Part shown: in pieces, positions 13,717 through 22,233 of the stretch
Layout: the number at the start of each line of letters is the position of its first letter
How positions within the stretch are numbered: position 1 is the stretch's first letter
NCBI RefSeq assembly: GCF_007049795.1
Contig: NZ_SCFY01000017.1
Span: forward strand, 1-64,000
Length of the DNA: 64,000 nucleotides
Source of the DNA: Ectopseudomonas mendocina
GTDB taxonomy: Bacteria > Pseudomonadota > Gammaproteobacteria > Pseudomonadales > Pseudomonadaceae
Direction: 5' to 3'
Notes under the pieces: generated by a model
Database searches by the model: none
Told to the model about the DNA's origin: nothing
The model's input: the letters and a program-made list of their open reading frames with translations, nothing else
Translations under genes and position numbers: made by a program

Positions 13717-14496
13717 ATGCTGATGGTGATTTCACCGGCCAAGACCCTCGACTACGAGACGCCACCCGCCACCCCGCGCTTCACCCAACCCGAACACCTC
13801 GACCACGCCCAGGAACTGATCACTCAACTGCGCGACTTCAGCCCGGCGCAGATCGCCGAGCTGATGCATCTGTCGGACAAGCTTGCCGGCCTCAATGCCG
13901 CGCGGTTCGGTAGCTGGGAACGGCCGTTCAACCCGTCCAACGCCAAGCAGGCGCTGCTGGCGTTCAAGGGCGACGTGTACACCGGGCTGAACGCCGAGGA
14001 TTTCTCCGAAGAGGACTTCGACTTCGCTCAGACTCACCTGCGCATGCTTTCCGGCCTGTACGGTGTGCTGCGCCCGCTGGACCTGATGCAGGCCTACCGC
14101 CTGGAAATGGGCACCAAGCTGGCCAACGGTCGCGGCAAGGATCTGTACGCCTTCTGGGGCGAGCGCATCAGCGGCTGGCTCAACGAAGCGCTGGCAGCCC
14201 AAGGCGATGACGTGCTGCTCAACCTGGCCTCCAATGAGTACTTCGGCGCCGTCAAACGCAAGGCGCTGAACGCACGTCTCATCGACACAGAGTTCAAGGA
14301 CCTGAAGAACGGCCAGTACAAGATCATCAGCTTCTACGCCAAGAAGGCCCGCGGCCTGATGGCGCGCTACGTGATCAAGGAGCGTCTGACCAACCCTGAA
14401 GGCCTGAAGGACTTCAACTATCAGGGCTATCGTTATTCGGCCGAGCACTCCAAGACCGACAGCCTGGTTTTCCTGCGCGACCAGCCACAAGACTGA
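13717..14496 (+). CDS. yaaA: YaaA peroxide-stress-resistance protein (DUF328)
   Basis: 259 residues of the YaaA/DUF328 family, which lowers free intracellular iron and protects DNA during peroxide stress. Signatures are MLMVISPAKTLDYETPP, RFGSWERPFNPSNAKQALLA, FKGDVYTGLNAEDFSEEDFD, LRMLSGLYGVLRPLDLMQAY, LEMGTKLANGRGKDLYAFWG, NLASNEYF and ISFYAKKARGLMARYVI. Full length. A good site (CTGGAGATTCCGCAC) precedes the ATG. The MITE copy directly upstream may affect transcription. Confidence 0.95.
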   Translation: MLMVISPAKTLDYETPPATPRFTQPEHLDHAQELITQLRDFSPAQIAELMHLSDKLAGLNAARFGSWERPFNPSNAKQALLAFKGDVYTGLNAEDFSEEDFDFAQTHLRMLSGLYGVLRPLDLMQAYRLEMGTKLANGRGKDLYAFWGERISGWLNEALAAQGDDVLLNLASNEYFGAVKRKALNARLIDTEFKDLKNGQYKIISFYAKKARGLMARYVIKERLTNPEGLKDFNYQGYRYSAEHSKTDSLVFLRDQPQD

Positions 14497-14696
14497 CCCC
14501 TCCTCCAGCCAAGCCCATGCACCGCTCATCGGTTGTCGCATGGGCTTGGCCGCTGCGCTTGCCCTCTTCCGCCTCTCTCTCGCCTGCCGCTTCGCTGCAG
14601 CGCGAGCGTTGCGCTTGCCTGTGGTGCCCGCGGCCACATGCCTGCACCTGAAAACCTGCTTGGCGTCACACTTTCAGCGCAACTGCACTTATTCGC

Positions 14697-14724
14697 GAAC
14701 TTATTGCACGGCTTAGTTATCCGA
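14697..14724 (+). promoter_or_regulatory. Sigma-22 (AlgU)-type promoter candidate for algD
   Basis: GAACTT (14697-14702), a 17-bp spacer and TCCGA (14720-14724) fit the AlgU consensus GAACTT-N16/17-TCtGA. Transcription from here would give a leader of about 470 nt before the algD ATG, comparable with the long leader known in P. aeruginosa. Confidence 0.65.
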
Positions 14725-14823
14725 TAGTTTCAAGCATATTAATGAACATATTGCCATCATGCATTTTGCAACTTGCCATTATATTGCAATCAAATTAGCC
14801 GTTCAGCTCCGGTTCAGCTTCAG

Positions 14824-14833
14824 GACGAACGGT
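14824..14833 (-). promoter_or_regulatory. AlgR binding-site match upstream of algD
   Basis: The minus strand reads ACCGTTCGTC, identical to the AlgR consensus known from the P. aeruginosa algD region. It lies about 100 bp downstream of the proposed AlgU promoter, so either AlgR acts from within the leader or another start point downstream is used. Confidence 0.6.
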
Positions 14834-15110
14834 AGGAACTATCCGAAAGGGCCGCTACTCATACAGCCCGTAACACATTTCAATACATAACTTTCTGAAC
14901 ACTTGAACCTGCCAGATAGCGAATTAAGTTTTGCCGAACAGTTTCACCCAAAAGAAAGTTTGTTCGCGTCAAAGGGAGAGATGGCAACCCGCCAAAGTAC
15001 CGACATAGAGGCCTCAAGCGAGGCGACAGCGACAACATCAAAGGGCCAGCCTTCAATATAAAGGCCCGCACTTGGTGCCACTTCCGGCGCCCACTCTACT
15101 TATGCCTGAA

Positions 15111-15141
15111 TGAACTCAAACCTATTAAAACGGTGAGTTCA
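15111..15141. promoter_or_regulatory. Inverted repeat in the algD leader
   Basis: TGAACTCA (15111-15118) and TGAGTTCA (15134-15141) form a perfect 8-bp dyad with a 15-bp AT-rich centre, 62 bases before the algD ATG. The spacing suits a dimeric regulator or an RNA hairpin; the factor is unknown. Confidence 0.5.
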
Positions 15142-15203
15142 CGGACGAGTTTTGGCCATAAGGCCAGTATTTAAAACTGCATCAAACGGACGAGGTTAAT
15201 ACC

Positions 15204-16514
15204 ATGCGAATCAGTATCTTTGGTTTGGGTTATGTAGGTGCCGTTTGTGCCGGCTGTTTGTCGGCACGAGGTCACGACGTGATTGGCGTGGATATCTCCG
15301 CGAACAAGATCGACCTGATCAATAACGGCAAATCGCCCATCGTTGAACCGGGCCTGGAAGAACTGCTGCAACAGGGTCTGCGTCAGGGGCGCCTGCGTGG
15401 CACCACCGACGTTGCCGCTGCCGTTCTGGAAAGCGACGTGTCGTTCATCTGCGTCGGTACGCCGAGCAAGAAGAACGGCGACCTGGAACTGAACTACATC
15501 GAAGGCGTGTGCCGCGAGATCGGTTTCGCCATGCGCGACAAGAAAGAGCGCCACACCGTAGTGGTTCGCAGCACCGTACTGCCGGGCACCGCGAAGAACG
15601 TGGTACTGCCGATTCTCGAAGACTGCTCGGGCAAGAAGGCTGGCGTCGACTTCGGCCTGGCGGTGAACCCCGAGTTCCTACGCGAGAGCACCGCGATCAA
15701 GGACTACGATTTCCCCCCGATGACCGTCATCGGTGAGCTGGACAAAGCCTCCGGCGACCTGCTGGAAAGCATCTACAGCGGGCTCGACGCGCCGATCATC
15801 CGCAAGGACATCGAAGTCGCCGAGATGATCAAGTACACCTGCAACGTCTGGCACGCCGCCAAGGTCACCTTCGCCAACGAGATCGGCAATATCGCCAAGG
15901 CCGTCGGCGTCGATGGCCGCGAGGTAATGGACGTGGTCTGCCAGGACCACAAGCTGAACCTCTCCAAGTACTACATGAAGCCCGGCTTCGCCTTCGGCGG
16001 CTCCTGCCTGCCCAAGGACGTACGCGCGCTGAACTACCGCGCCGGCAGCCTGGACGTGGAAGCTCCGCTGATCGGCTCGCTGATGCGCAGCAACGCCGCC
16101 CAGGTGCAGAAGGCCTTCGACATCATCGCCAGCCAGGATTCGCGCAAGGTCGCCCTGCTCGGCCTGAGCTTCAAGGCCGGCACCGATGACCTGCGTGAAA
16201 GCCCGCAGGTGGAACTGGCGGAAATGCTCATCGGCAAGGGTTTCGACCTGAGCATCTACGACCGCAACGTCGAGTACGCCCGTGTCCACGGGGCCAACAA
16301 GGAATACATCGAGTCGAAGATCCCGCACGTTTCCTCGCTGCTCAACAGCGACCTCGAAGACGTCGTGGCCAAGGCCGACATCATCGTTCTGGGCAACAGC
16401 GACGAGCGTTTCGCCAAGCTGGCTGAGCAGGCGCCGAGCGGCAAGCGGGTTATCGACCTGGTCGGCTTCATGCCCCACGCCAGCAATGGCGTGGCCGAAG
16501 GCATCTGCTGGTAA
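15204..16514 (+). CDS. algD: GDP-mannose 6-dehydrogenase AlgD
   Basis: 436 residues. It oxidises GDP-mannose in two NAD-dependent steps to GDP-mannuronate, the committed step of alginate synthesis, in the cytoplasm. The Rossmann motif is MRISIFGLGYVGAVCAGCLS; the catalytic Cys lies in KPGFAFGGSCLPKDVRALNY; the central dimer helix includes EMIKYTCNVWHAAKVTFANE. The C-terminal UDP-binding-like domain begins RKVALLGLSFKAGTDDLRES. It has the normal length for AlgD. GAGG precedes the ATG by nine bases. First gene of the operon. Confidence 0.98.
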   Translation: MRISIFGLGYVGAVCAGCLSARGHDVIGVDISANKIDLINNGKSPIVEPGLEELLQQGLRQGRLRGTTDVAAAVLESDVSFICVGTPSKKNGDLELNYIEGVCREIGFAMRDKKERHTVVVRSTVLPGTAKNVVLPILEDCSGKKAGVDFGLAVNPEFLRESTAIKDYDFPPMTVIGELDKASGDLLESIYSGLDAPIIRKDIEVAEMIKYTCNVWHAAKVTFANEIGNIAKAVGVDGREVMDVVCQDHKLNLSKYYMKPGFAFGGSCLPKDVRALNYRAGSLDVEAPLIGSLMRSNAAQVQKAFDIIASQDSRKVALLGLSFKAGTDDLRESPQVELAEMLIGKGFDLSIYDRNVEYARVHGANKEYIESKIPHVSSLLNSDLEDVVAKADIIVLGNSDERFAKLAEQAPSGKRVIDLVGFMPHASNGVAEGICW

Positions 16515-16565
16515 GGACCCGAACGTACCTGCGCGCCCAGCGCGCGCAGGTACTCGGAGACGCAT

Positions 16566-18047
16566 ATGGACAAGCTCAAGAACGGCCTCAACCAAGCCAG
16601 CGGCTGGATGCTCTATCTCAGCCTGCTGATGCTGCTGGCACTGGCCCTGCCACGCACGGTGTTCGACCCCGAAGCGCGGGATTTCATCCTGCTCATCGGC
16701 ATCGTCGGCATCTGGCGCTATTCCATGGGCGCCATGCACTTCGTGCGCGGCTGCCTGTTCCTTTACCTGGTGTACCCCTGGTATCGCCGCAAGGTTACAA
16801 AACTCGGCAAGGACGCCGACCCCTCTCATGTGTTCCTGCTGGTCACCAGCTTTCGCATCGAGGCACTGACCACCGCCATGGTCTACCGCTCGGTGATTCG
16901 CGAAGCCATCGACTGCGGGTATCCCTGCACCGTGGTCTGCTCGATCGTCGAGCTCTCCGACGAGTTGCTGATCAAGAACCTCTGGGCTCAGGCCGAGCCG
17001 CCGGCGCATGTCACCCTGGACATCGTACGCATCCCCGGCACTGGCAAGCGTGATGGTCTGGCCTATGGTTTCCGCGCCATTTCCCGGCAGATGCCGGACC
17101 GCGATGCGGTGGTGGCGGTGATCGACGGCGATACCGTGCTCGAGCCAGGCGTGGTGATCAAGACCGTGCCCTGGTTCAAGCTCTTCCCCAACGTCGGCGG
17201 GCTGACCACCAACGAGTTCTGCGAGGTACGCGGCAGTTACCTGATGAGCGAGTGGCACAAGCTGCGCTTCGCTCAGCGCCACCTCAACATGTGCTCGATG
17301 GCGCTCTCCAAACGCGTGCTGACCATGACCGGGCGCATGTCGGTGTTCCGCGCCAGCGTGGTGACCGACCCTGAGTTCATCCGCGACGTGGAAAGCGATC
17401 ACCTCGAGCACTGGCGCCTGGGGCGCTTCCAGTTCCTCACCGGTGACGACAAGTCCAGCTGGTACAGCCTGATGCGCCTGGGCTACGACACCTTCTACGT
17501 GCCGGATGCGGCGATCAACACGGTCGAGCACCCGCCGGAGAAGAGTTTCATCAAGGCCAGCCGCAAGCTGATGTTCCGCTGGTACGGCAACAACCTGCGG
17601 CAGAACTCGCGCGCCCTGCGTCTGGGCATGGGCCGCCTCGGCGCCTTCACCAGTCTGGTGCTGTTCGACCAGCGTGTGTCGATGTGGACCTGCCTGCTGG
17701 GCCTATCCGTAGCGATCATCGCCAGCATCAAGTACAGCCTGATGTACCTGCTGATCTACCTGCTGTGGATCGGCAGCACGCGGCTGATCCTGACACTGCT
17801 GCTGATGTGCTCCGGCCACCGCATCGGCCCGGCCTACCCGGTGCTGCTCTATTACAACCAGATCGTCGGCGCGCTGGTGAAGATCTACGTGTTCTTCCGC
17901 CTCGACCAGCAATCCTGGACGCGCCAGAACACCAAGCTCAACCGCGGCCTGTCCAGCTTCGCCAACTGGTTCAACAGCTGGTCGTCGCGTGCCATGACCT
18001 TCTCTGCCGCCTCTGTCTTCATCGCCGCGCTGCTGGCGCTGGTGTGA
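16566..18047 (+). CDS. alg8: Alginate polymerase glycosyltransferase Alg8
   Basis: 493 residues. An inner-membrane GT2 enzyme polymerising mannuronate from GDP-mannuronate. N-terminal helices (WMLYLSLLMLLALALP, ILLIGIVGIWRYSMGAMHFV) are followed by a cytoplasmic catalytic domain. Its acidic motifs are VVAVIDGDTVLEPG and RDVESDHLEHWRLGRFQFLT, with an acceptor-binding KLMFRWYGNN in the QxxRW position. C-terminal helices follow (MWTCLLGLSVAIIASI, LMYLLIYLLWIGSTRLILTL). It works with Alg44, whose PilZ domain senses c-di-GMP. Good upstream site CGGAGACGCAT. Confidence 0.97.
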   Translation: MDKLKNGLNQASGWMLYLSLLMLLALALPRTVFDPEARDFILLIGIVGIWRYSMGAMHFVRGCLFLYLVYPWYRRKVTKLGKDADPSHVFLLVTSFRIEALTTAMVYRSVIREAIDCGYPCTVVCSIVELSDELLIKNLWAQAEPPAHVTLDIVRIPGTGKRDGLAYGFRAISRQMPDRDAVVAVIDGDTVLEPGVVIKTVPWFKLFPNVGGLTTNEFCEVRGSYLMSEWHKLRFAQRHLNMCSMALSKRVLTMTGRMSVFRASVVTDPEFIRDVESDHLEHWRLGRFQFLTGDDKSSWYSLMRLGYDTFYVPDAAINTVEHPPEKSFIKASRKLMFRWYGNNLRQNSRALRLGMGRLGAFTSLVLFDQRVSMWTCLLGLSVAIIASIKYSLMYLLIYLLWIGSTRLILTLLLMCSGHRIGPAYPVLLYYNQIVGALVKIYVFFRLDQQSWTRQNTKLNRGLSSFANWFNSWSSRAMTFSAASVFIAALLALV

Positions 18048-18073
18048 CCGTACTCGAATAGGAATTAGCCACC

Positions 18074-19237
18074 ATGAACTCCGTCGCCAATCACAACGTC
18101 GTCCATGAGTCCGAGGCCCAGCGCCAGCATGCCCGTGTCAAGCTGCCAGGACGCTTGCGCTTTACCAATGCCAAGGGCGAACGCATCGACGCACGCCTGC
18201 AGGATGTCTCTGCCGGCGGTTTCAGCTTCACCAACGAGAAGACCACGCACAAGGTCGGTGATTTTCATCGCGGCCAGTTGCAGTTCCAGCTCGACAGCCT
18301 GGTGCTGGGGCTGGACGTGGAATTCCAGGTCAATGCCGTGCAGTCCGAGCAAAACCGCGTCGGCTGCCAGTTCCACAACATCGGCGCGCGTGAAGCTGCA
18401 GCCCTGCGCCACCTGATCAGCGCACACCTGGCCGGTGAGCTGGTCAATGTCGGTGAGGTGCTGCACATCCTACAGCGCGACAACTTCACCAAGGCGCGCA
18501 AGAGTGGCGCAGCCGGTGGCATGGGCATGTTCGGTCGCCTGCGCGCCGTGACTTTCAGCGGTGCGATCTTTCTCGTCGGCCTGGCCGCCTTCGGTTACAT
18601 CGGCAAGTCGATCTATGGCCTGTACTTCGTCACCCACGCGCAATCGGCGCAGATCAGCCTGCCGGCGCTGCAGGTGACCATGCCACGCGAGGGCAGCGTG
18701 CAGAGCCTGGCGCAGCCCGATGGCATCGTCGAGAAAGGCGCACCGATCGCAACCTTCACCACCAGCATGCTGGAAATGCTCAAGGGCCACCTGGGCGACG
18801 ATCAGCTCGAGCCGAGCCAGATCGAAGCGCTGTTCGCCCGCGAGATGCAGGGCACCCTGACCAGCCCGTGCAACTGCAAGATCTCCCGCCAACTGGTGGC
18901 CGACGGTCAGTTCGCCAGCAAGGGCGACGTGATCTTCGAGCTGGTGCCGCAGGATGGCGTGGCAACCGTCGCCGCCAGCTTCCCTTATCGCCACCTGGAG
19001 CAGGCTCGTCCTGGCACCCCGGTGACCTTCAAGGTGGCCGGCGAAGACCAGTCGCGTCGCGGCGAGATCGTCAGCAGCGCACTGCATGACGGCGGCCTGA
19101 GCTCGGACATCCGCGTGGTGATCCAGCCGGAAGAAACCCTGCCGGCCAGCCTCGCCGGGCAACCGGTGGACGTGGTCATCGACCGTGGTCCGTCCTTCGG
19201 CGGCCTAGTCGATCGCGCCGTCGCGGCAGGTCGCTAA
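18074..19237 (+). CDS. alg44: c-di-GMP-responsive alginate copolymerase Alg44
   Basis: 387 residues. The N-terminal cytoplasmic PilZ domain (about 12-120) carries the c-di-GMP motifs QRQHAR and DVSAGGFSF. A single membrane helix at about 155-185 (VTFSGAIFLVGLAAFGYIGK) is followed by a periplasmic HlyD-like domain (LPALQVTMPREGSVQSLAQP ... GTLTSPCNCKISRQLVADGQ). It activates Alg8 on c-di-GMP binding and links the inner-membrane polymerase to the periplasmic complex. Confidence 0.97.
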   Translation: MNSVANHNVVHESEAQRQHARVKLPGRLRFTNAKGERIDARLQDVSAGGFSFTNEKTTHKVGDFHRGQLQFQLDSLVLGLDVEFQVNAVQSEQNRVGCQFHNIGAREAAALRHLISAHLAGELVNVGEVLHILQRDNFTKARKSGAAGGMGMFGRLRAVTFSGAIFLVGLAAFGYIGKSIYGLYFVTHAQSAQISLPALQVTMPREGSVQSLAQPDGIVEKGAPIATFTTSMLEMLKGHLGDDQLEPSQIEALFAREMQGTLTSPCNCKISRQLVADGQFASKGDVIFELVPQDGVATVAASFPYRHLEQARPGTPVTFKVAGEDQSRRGEIVSSALHDGGLSSDIRVVIQPEETLPASLAGQPVDVVIDRGPSFGGLVDRAVAAGR

Positions 19238-19247
19238 GGAGATCGCC

Positions 19248-20624
19248 GTGAGCATGCCCCTTCTTCGCCCTGCCCTGCTCGGCCTCGCCGTCAGCGCCAC
19301 GCTGGCCGGTTGCGCCGGCCTGCCGGATGAGCGCCTGGCGCGCGAAGCCCTGCAGAGCGGCGACCAGCAGACGGCCGAATGGCATTTCCGCCAGCTCGCC
19401 GAAATGGGCTACAGCGACGCGCAGATCGGCCTGGCCGACATCTACGCCGCCAATGGCCAGACCCAGGATCTGGATGAGGCCGAGCGTATCTACCGTCAGG
19501 CCCTCGACGGCTCACCGCGCGCCAAGGCGCGCCTCGGCAAGCTGCTGGCGCGCAAGCCCGGCAGCAGCCTGGCCGAGCGCCAGGAGGCCGCCGAGCTGCT
19601 GGAGAGCGCAGCGCAGGCTCACGAGCCCAGTGCGCTGCTGCCGCTGACCGAACTCTACCTGTTCTACCCACAGGACTTCCCCGCCATGAACCTTGCGCAA
19701 CGTATCCAAGACTGGCGCCAGCAGGGTCTGCCCCAGGCAGAACTGGCGCAGATTCTTCTGTACCGCACCGATGGCACCTACGACCAGCACCTGGGCGAGA
19801 TCGAGCGTATCTGCCAGGCACGCCTGGCCAGCAACGACGCCTGCTACGCCGAGCTGGCCACCGTGTACCAGAAGCAGAACCGCGAAGACGACCGTCAGGC
19901 GCTGATCGAGCAACTGCTGGCGGGTTATCGCGCCGGCACTGTTTCGCCCAACCAGGTCGATTCCGTGGCCCAGGTACTCAGCGACCCTGAGCTCGGCCAG
20001 CCGCAACCGCAGCAGGCACAGGATCTGCTCGAAGCCATCGCGCCGAACTATCCCGCCGCCTGGGTCAGCCTCGCGCGTCTGCTCTACGACTATCCGGGCC
20101 AGGGCGATACCGAAACCCTGCTCGGTTATCTGGACAAGGGCCGTGCCGCAGCCCTGCCGCGCGCCGAGCTGCTGCTCGGACGCCTGTACTACGAAGGCAA
20201 GCTACTGCCGCAGGAGCCGAAGAAAGCCGAAGAACACCTGCGCAAGGCCGCGCCCAGCGAACCCAGCGCCAACTACTACCTGGGGCAGATCTACCTGCGC
20301 GGCTACCTCGGCGAGGTCTACGCCCAGCGGGCGCTCGACCACCTGCTCAGCGCTGCCCGTGCCGGCCAGCTCAGCGCCGACTTCGTCCTCGCGCAGATGT
20401 TCAGCCAGGGCCGTGGGGTCAAGCCCAACCCGGTCAACGCCTACGTATTCAGTCAACTGGCCCTGCCGCGCAACACGCCGCCGACCTTCGAGCTGGCGCA
20501 TGAAGTGGCCGAGAGCCTGACCCCGGCACAACTGGCCGAGGGCCAACGCCTGCTGCGCGAGGAACGTGATGCCCGCGGCATCGTCCTGCAGCAGCAGGCC
20601 GCCCTGCAGGTCAGCCAGCCATGA
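19248..20624 (+). CDS. algK: Alginate export scaffold lipoprotein AlgK
   Basis: 458 residues from a GTG start (AAGGAG upstream). A lipobox LAGC at Cys22 marks an outer-membrane lipoprotein. The rest is a chain of Sel1/TPR-like repeats, for example GYSDAQIGLADIYAANGQTQ, SANYYLGQIYLRGYLGE and SADFVLAQMFSQGRGVKPNP. AlgK localises and assembles the AlgE porin and joins the periplasmic proteins. Its stop overlaps the annotated algE ATG (ATGA at 20621-20624). Confidence 0.96.
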   Translation: MSMPLLRPALLGLAVSATLAGCAGLPDERLAREALQSGDQQTAEWHFRQLAEMGYSDAQIGLADIYAANGQTQDLDEAERIYRQALDGSPRAKARLGKLLARKPGSSLAERQEAAELLESAAQAHEPSALLPLTELYLFYPQDFPAMNLAQRIQDWRQQGLPQAELAQILLYRTDGTYDQHLGEIERICQARLASNDACYAELATVYQKQNREDDRQALIEQLLAGYRAGTVSPNQVDSVAQVLSDPELGQPQPQQAQDLLEAIAPNYPAAWVSLARLLYDYPGQGDTETLLGYLDKGRAAALPRAELLLGRLYYEGKLLPQEPKKAEEHLRKAAPSEPSANYYLGQIYLRGYLGEVYAQRALDHLLSAARAGQLSADFVLAQMFSQGRGVKPNPVNAYVFSQLALPRNTPPTFELAHEVAESLTPAQLAEGQRLLREERDARGIVLQQQAALQVSQP

Positions 20625-22222
20625 ACAAGGATGCACGCATGCAGCAGAACAGGTCTTTGAAAAACGTGGCCGAGGCAGGCCAGACAAGGCAAAAGCGGGC
20701 GAAAAAGCGGAGTTTACGAGCCGTAAATGAGCATTTTGAGACCGCTTTTAACGCGGTATGGCCAACGCAGGTAGTTTTTCAACGACCTGTTAACCGAATC
20801 GTCAGTCAGTTGTGTCTGAGCGCCAGCCTGCTGGCAGCCAGCGCGGCCTGGGCGGCGGATGCGCCGAAGAATTTCGGCCTGGATGTGAAGATCACCGCGC
20901 AATCGGAAGACGACCGCGACCTCGGCACCCGCTCGGGTGGTGACGTCAACGGTATCGGTCTCGACCTGCGCCCCTGGGCCTACGGCGAGCGTGGCGACTG
21001 GAGCGCCTTCGCCATGGGCCAGGCGGTTACCGCCACCGACACCATTGAAACCGACCCGCTGCAGGACGACGGCGAAGGTAGCGAACAACGCAGCGACGCA
21101 CGCCAGCCGGACAAGAGCTACCTGGCCATGCGCGAATTCTGGGTCGACTACGCCGGCCTCACCGCCTACCCGGGTGAACACCTGCGCGTCGGCCGTCAGC
21201 GTCTGCGCAGCAACGAAGGCACCTGGTGGGACACCAATATCGAAGCCGTCAATTGGCGCTTCGATACCACTCTGCTGCAAGCCACGGTCGGCGTTGCCGA
21301 GCGCTTCTCCGATTACCGCACCGACCTCGATGACCTGGCGCCCGAAGACGAAGATCGCCAGCACTTCTTCGCCGGCCTCGACTACCAGTGGACGCCCGGC
21401 CACCGCATCGGCGCCAAGCTGCACCACAGCCGCGACGACGGCCGCCTGGCCAATCCTGGCGAGCGTGTCGACGAACTGAGCAAACGCTACACCGGTGACC
21501 TGACCTGGTTCGGCCTGCACGCCGATGGCGGCTTCTTCGAGCGCAATTCGCGCAACCGCCTCAACTATTGGGCGCAGCTGACCTGGCTGCAGGGCGATAC
21601 CGATCAGTTGCAGCAGGAAGTGGTCGGCAACGACCGCATCGCCACCGGCTCGCGCAGCCAGGATGTCGACGCCTGGGCGATGGACCTGGGCCTACGCTAC
21701 AGCCTCGATGACAACTGGAAGATCGGCGCCGCCTATGCCCGTGGCAGCGGCGGTGGCGACGAAGGCAAGTCGCGCCAGTTCATGCAGACCGGCCTGCACA
21801 GCAACCGCGCCAACTTCACCGGCGTCGAATCGCGCCTGCACCGTTACGGCGAGGCCTTCCGCGGCGAACTGTCGAACCTGCAGGTGGCCAGCGCGTTCAG
21901 CTCCTGGCAGCTGGGCGAGGACTACGACGCCAGCGTCGTCTATCACCGTTTCTGGCGTGTCGATGGCGACCAGGACGTCGGCGACAGCGGCATCACCGCA
22001 CCGCTGGTAGCGGGCGAGAAAGACATCGGCCAGGAAGTCGACCTGGTGCTGACCCGCTACTTCAAGCAGGGCCTGCTGCCGGCCACCGTCGCCGAACAAC
22101 TGGATGATCGCTTGGCCCTGGTACGCCTGCGCGCCGGCGTGTTCCTGCCGGGCGATGCCTACGGCAGCGGCACCGATTCGGTGATGCACCGCGCCTTCGT
22201 CGACTTCATCTGGCGCTTCTGA
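20621..22222 (+). CDS. algE: Alginate outer-membrane porin AlgE, with MITE in signal-peptide region
   Basis: 533 residues as an open frame. The mature barrel is normal (PKNFGLDVKITAQSEDDRDL, GIGLDLRPWAYGERGDWSAF, YLAMREFWVDYAGLTAYPGE, HLRVGRQRLRSNEGTWWDTN, ending AFVDFIWRF) and exports alginate. The N-terminus is not: after MNKDARMQQ, 48 codons come from an inserted MITE-like element (RSLKNVAEAGQTRQKRAKKR ... ATQVVF-like TQVVFQRPV). Only then does the hydrophobic core RIVSQLCLSASLLAASAAWA appear. The frame is preserved. Either the long basic N-region still works, or translation begins at the TTG at 20810, or export is impaired. Confidence 0.93.
   Translation: MNKDARMQQNRSLKNVAEAGQTRQKRAKKRSLRAVNEHFETAFNAVWPTQVVFQRPVNRIVSQLCLSASLLAASAAWAADAPKNFGLDVKITAQSEDDRDLGTRSGGDVNGIGLDLRPWAYGERGDWSAFAMGQAVTATDTIETDPLQDDGEGSEQRSDARQPDKSYLAMREFWVDYAGLTAYPGEHLRVGRQRLRSNEGTWWDTNIEAVNWRFDTTLLQATVGVAERFSDYRTDLDDLAPEDEDRQHFFAGLDYQWTPGHRIGAKLHHSRDDGRLANPGERVDELSKRYTGDLTWFGLHADGGFFERNSRNRLNYWAQLTWLQGDTDQLQQEVVGNDRIATGSRSQDVDAWAMDLGLRYSLDDNWKIGAAYARGSGGGDEGKSRQFMQTGLHSNRANFTGVESRLHRYGEAFRGELSNLQVASAFSSWQLGEDYDASVVYHRFWRVDGDQDVGDSGITAPLVAGEKDIGQEVDLVLTRYFKQGLLPATVAEQLDDRLALVRLRAGVFLPGDAYGSGTDSVMHRAFVDFIWRF
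20648..20791 (+). mobile_element. MITE-like element, copy B, inserted in algE
   Basis: 144 bp bounded by AACAGGTC and GACCTGTT with inner TTTGAAAAAC/GTTTTTCAAC ends. It is the same element as 13536-13685 in the opposite orientation. Its length is a multiple of three and it has no stop in the algE frame, so it adds 48 codons. No clear target-site duplication is visible (the flanks CAG and AACC do not match). Confidence 0.85.
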
Positions 22223-22233
22223 GGGATCGGACC

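Larger units (their letters stand above)
14497..15203 (+). promoter_or_regulatory. Long algD upstream/leader region
   Basis: 707 bp without a gene, AT-rich from about 14690 to 15200 in a GC-rich neighbourhood. Long regulatory leaders are known for algD in P. aeruginosa. Contents that I can point to are an AlgU-like promoter (14697-14724), an AlgR-type site (14824-14833) and an inverted repeat (15111-15141). Confidence 0.75.

Noticed and set aside
15112..15138. Second AlgU promoter (GAACTC ... TGAGT) close to algD
   Set aside because: The -10 half does not fit TCtGA and both halves are better explained as arms of one perfect inverted repeat.
15678..17531. 617-codon minus-strand frame opposite algD and alg8
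   Set aside because: Antisense shadow of two well-supported genes; composition and lack of motifs argue against coding.
20640..20800. Target-site duplication around the MITE in algE
   Set aside because: Bases next to the two ends (CAG and AACC) do not form a convincing direct repeat; the exact element boundaries remain uncertain.
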